Of a stretch of DNA of 16,690 bases, positions 16,282 through 16,690 are shown one piece after another. A program made the position numbers and the translations under genes. The stretch is from Burkholderiaceae bacterium. GTDB taxonomy: Bacteria > Pseudomonadota > Gammaproteobacteria > Burkholderiales > Burkholderiaceae_C. Positions within the stretch are counted from its first letter, which is position 1; every line of letters starts with the position of its first letter. The notes below the pieces were generated by a model. That model did not search any database. It was not told the origin of the DNA and worked only from the letters and a program-made list of their open reading frames with translations. Location of the stretch: NCBI GenBank assembly GCA_025458585.1, contig JALOSD010000048.1, positions 1 through 16,690 on the forward strand, read 5' to 3'.

Positions 16282-16690
16282 GTGGCCGCCGAGCGCCTCG
16301 CCGCGACGCTGCAGCGCCACTGGTGGCGGCGCCGCGACGCTGCAGCGCCACTGGTGGCGGCTGCGCCCGTCGTGGCTCGCGCGCGCGCTGCAGCCGCTGG
16401 CCTGGCTGTACGGCGCGCTCGCGGCGCTGCACCGCGCCGTCGCGCGTCCGTCCGCGCCGCTGCCGGCGCCGGTCGTCGTCGTCGGCAACCTGATCGTCGG
16501 CGGCGCCGGCAAGACGCCGACCGTGATCGCCCTGGTGCACGCCCTGCGCGCGCGCGGCTGGGCCCCCGGCGTCATCTCGCGCGGCTACGGTCGCCGCGAC
16601 GACGCGCTGCGCGACGTCGACGACGCGACGCCGGCCGCCGCCGTCGGCGACGAGCCGCTGCTGATTCACCGACGCACGCGTGCGCCGGTC
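16282..16690 (+). CDS. lpxK: tetraacyldisaccharide 4'-kinase, 5' part, start out of frame because of a 31-bp duplication
   Basis: LpxK phosphorylates the lipid A disaccharide at the 4' position on the inner membrane and is normally essential in organisms with standard lipid A. The main frame shows LRPSWLARALQPLAWLYG (membrane-interacting N-terminus), the Walker A segment VVVVGNLIVGGAGKTPT, then GVISRGYGR and VGDEPLLIHRR, all family features; the gene runs off the right edge. The expected start is GTG 16282 (AAERLAATLQRHWWR). A perfect 31-bp tandem duplication (16300-16361) shifts it by one base relative to the main frame. Removing one copy restores a continuous reading. No ATG, GTG or TTG occurs in the main frame between the repeat and GTG 16523, which lies after the Walker A motif, so no intact protein can be made as sequenced. 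Confidence 0.88.
   Translation, partial: MAAERLAATLQRHWWRRRDAAAPLVAAAPVVARARAAAAGLAVRRARGAAPRRRASVRAAAGAGRRRRQPDRRRRRQDADRDRPGARPARARLGPRRHLARLRSPRRRAARRRRRDAGRRRRRRAAADSPTHACAG
16300..16361. repeat. perfect 31-bp tandem duplication within the lpxK 5' end
   Basis: Two identical 31-bp copies lie at 16300-16330 and 16331-16361. Each begins GCCGCGACGCTGCAG and ends CACTGGTGGCGGC. The unit is not a multiple of three. In the expected lpxK frame the first copy reads AATLQRHWWR. Confidence 0.97.

Overview
This very GC-rich window looks like a chromosome segment of a betaproteobacterium, most likely Burkholderiales (Rubrivivax/Methylibium-like). That is inferred from protein sequence character and gene order, not from a search. 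The core is a micro-oxic respiration locus. Read on the minus strand from about 12.2 kb down to 4.4 kb, it carries ccoI, ccoS, ccoN, ccoO, ccoQ, ccoP, ccoG, a FixH/CcoH-like small membrane protein and a second small membrane protein. Together these encode the cbb3-type cytochrome c oxidase, its copper-loading P-type ATPase and its assembly factors.

Next to it are fnr (+ strand), the oxygen-sensing [4Fe-4S] regulator; divergent hemN (minus), the oxygen-independent coproporphyrinogen III dehydrogenase that supplies heme; a broken TauE/SafE-family membrane protein gene; and icd (minus, running off the left edge). FNR-type palindromes lie in the hemN-fnr gap and upstream of ccoI. For hemN and ccoI the distance from palindrome to a -10-like hexamer is identical. 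This suggests that Fnr ties oxidase, copper loading and heme supply into one low-oxygen regulon.

Right of the operon are a divergent secreted DUF192 protein (+), sodB (minus, with a clear intrinsic terminator), xseA (minus), and then exbB, exbD and the start of lpxK on the plus strand. This is the usual energy-transducer and lipid A neighbourhood.

The gene set is conventional and I found no undescribed system, mobile element, CRISPR array, tRNA or rRNA. The unusual feature is the state of three conserved genes. ccoP has lost its second heme-binding site at a frameshifting deletion. The TauE/SafE gene has a similar junction. The 5' end of lpxK carries a perfect 31-bp tandem duplication that puts its start codon out of frame. 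These are either real lesions or assembly errors, and reads across the three junctions would decide.
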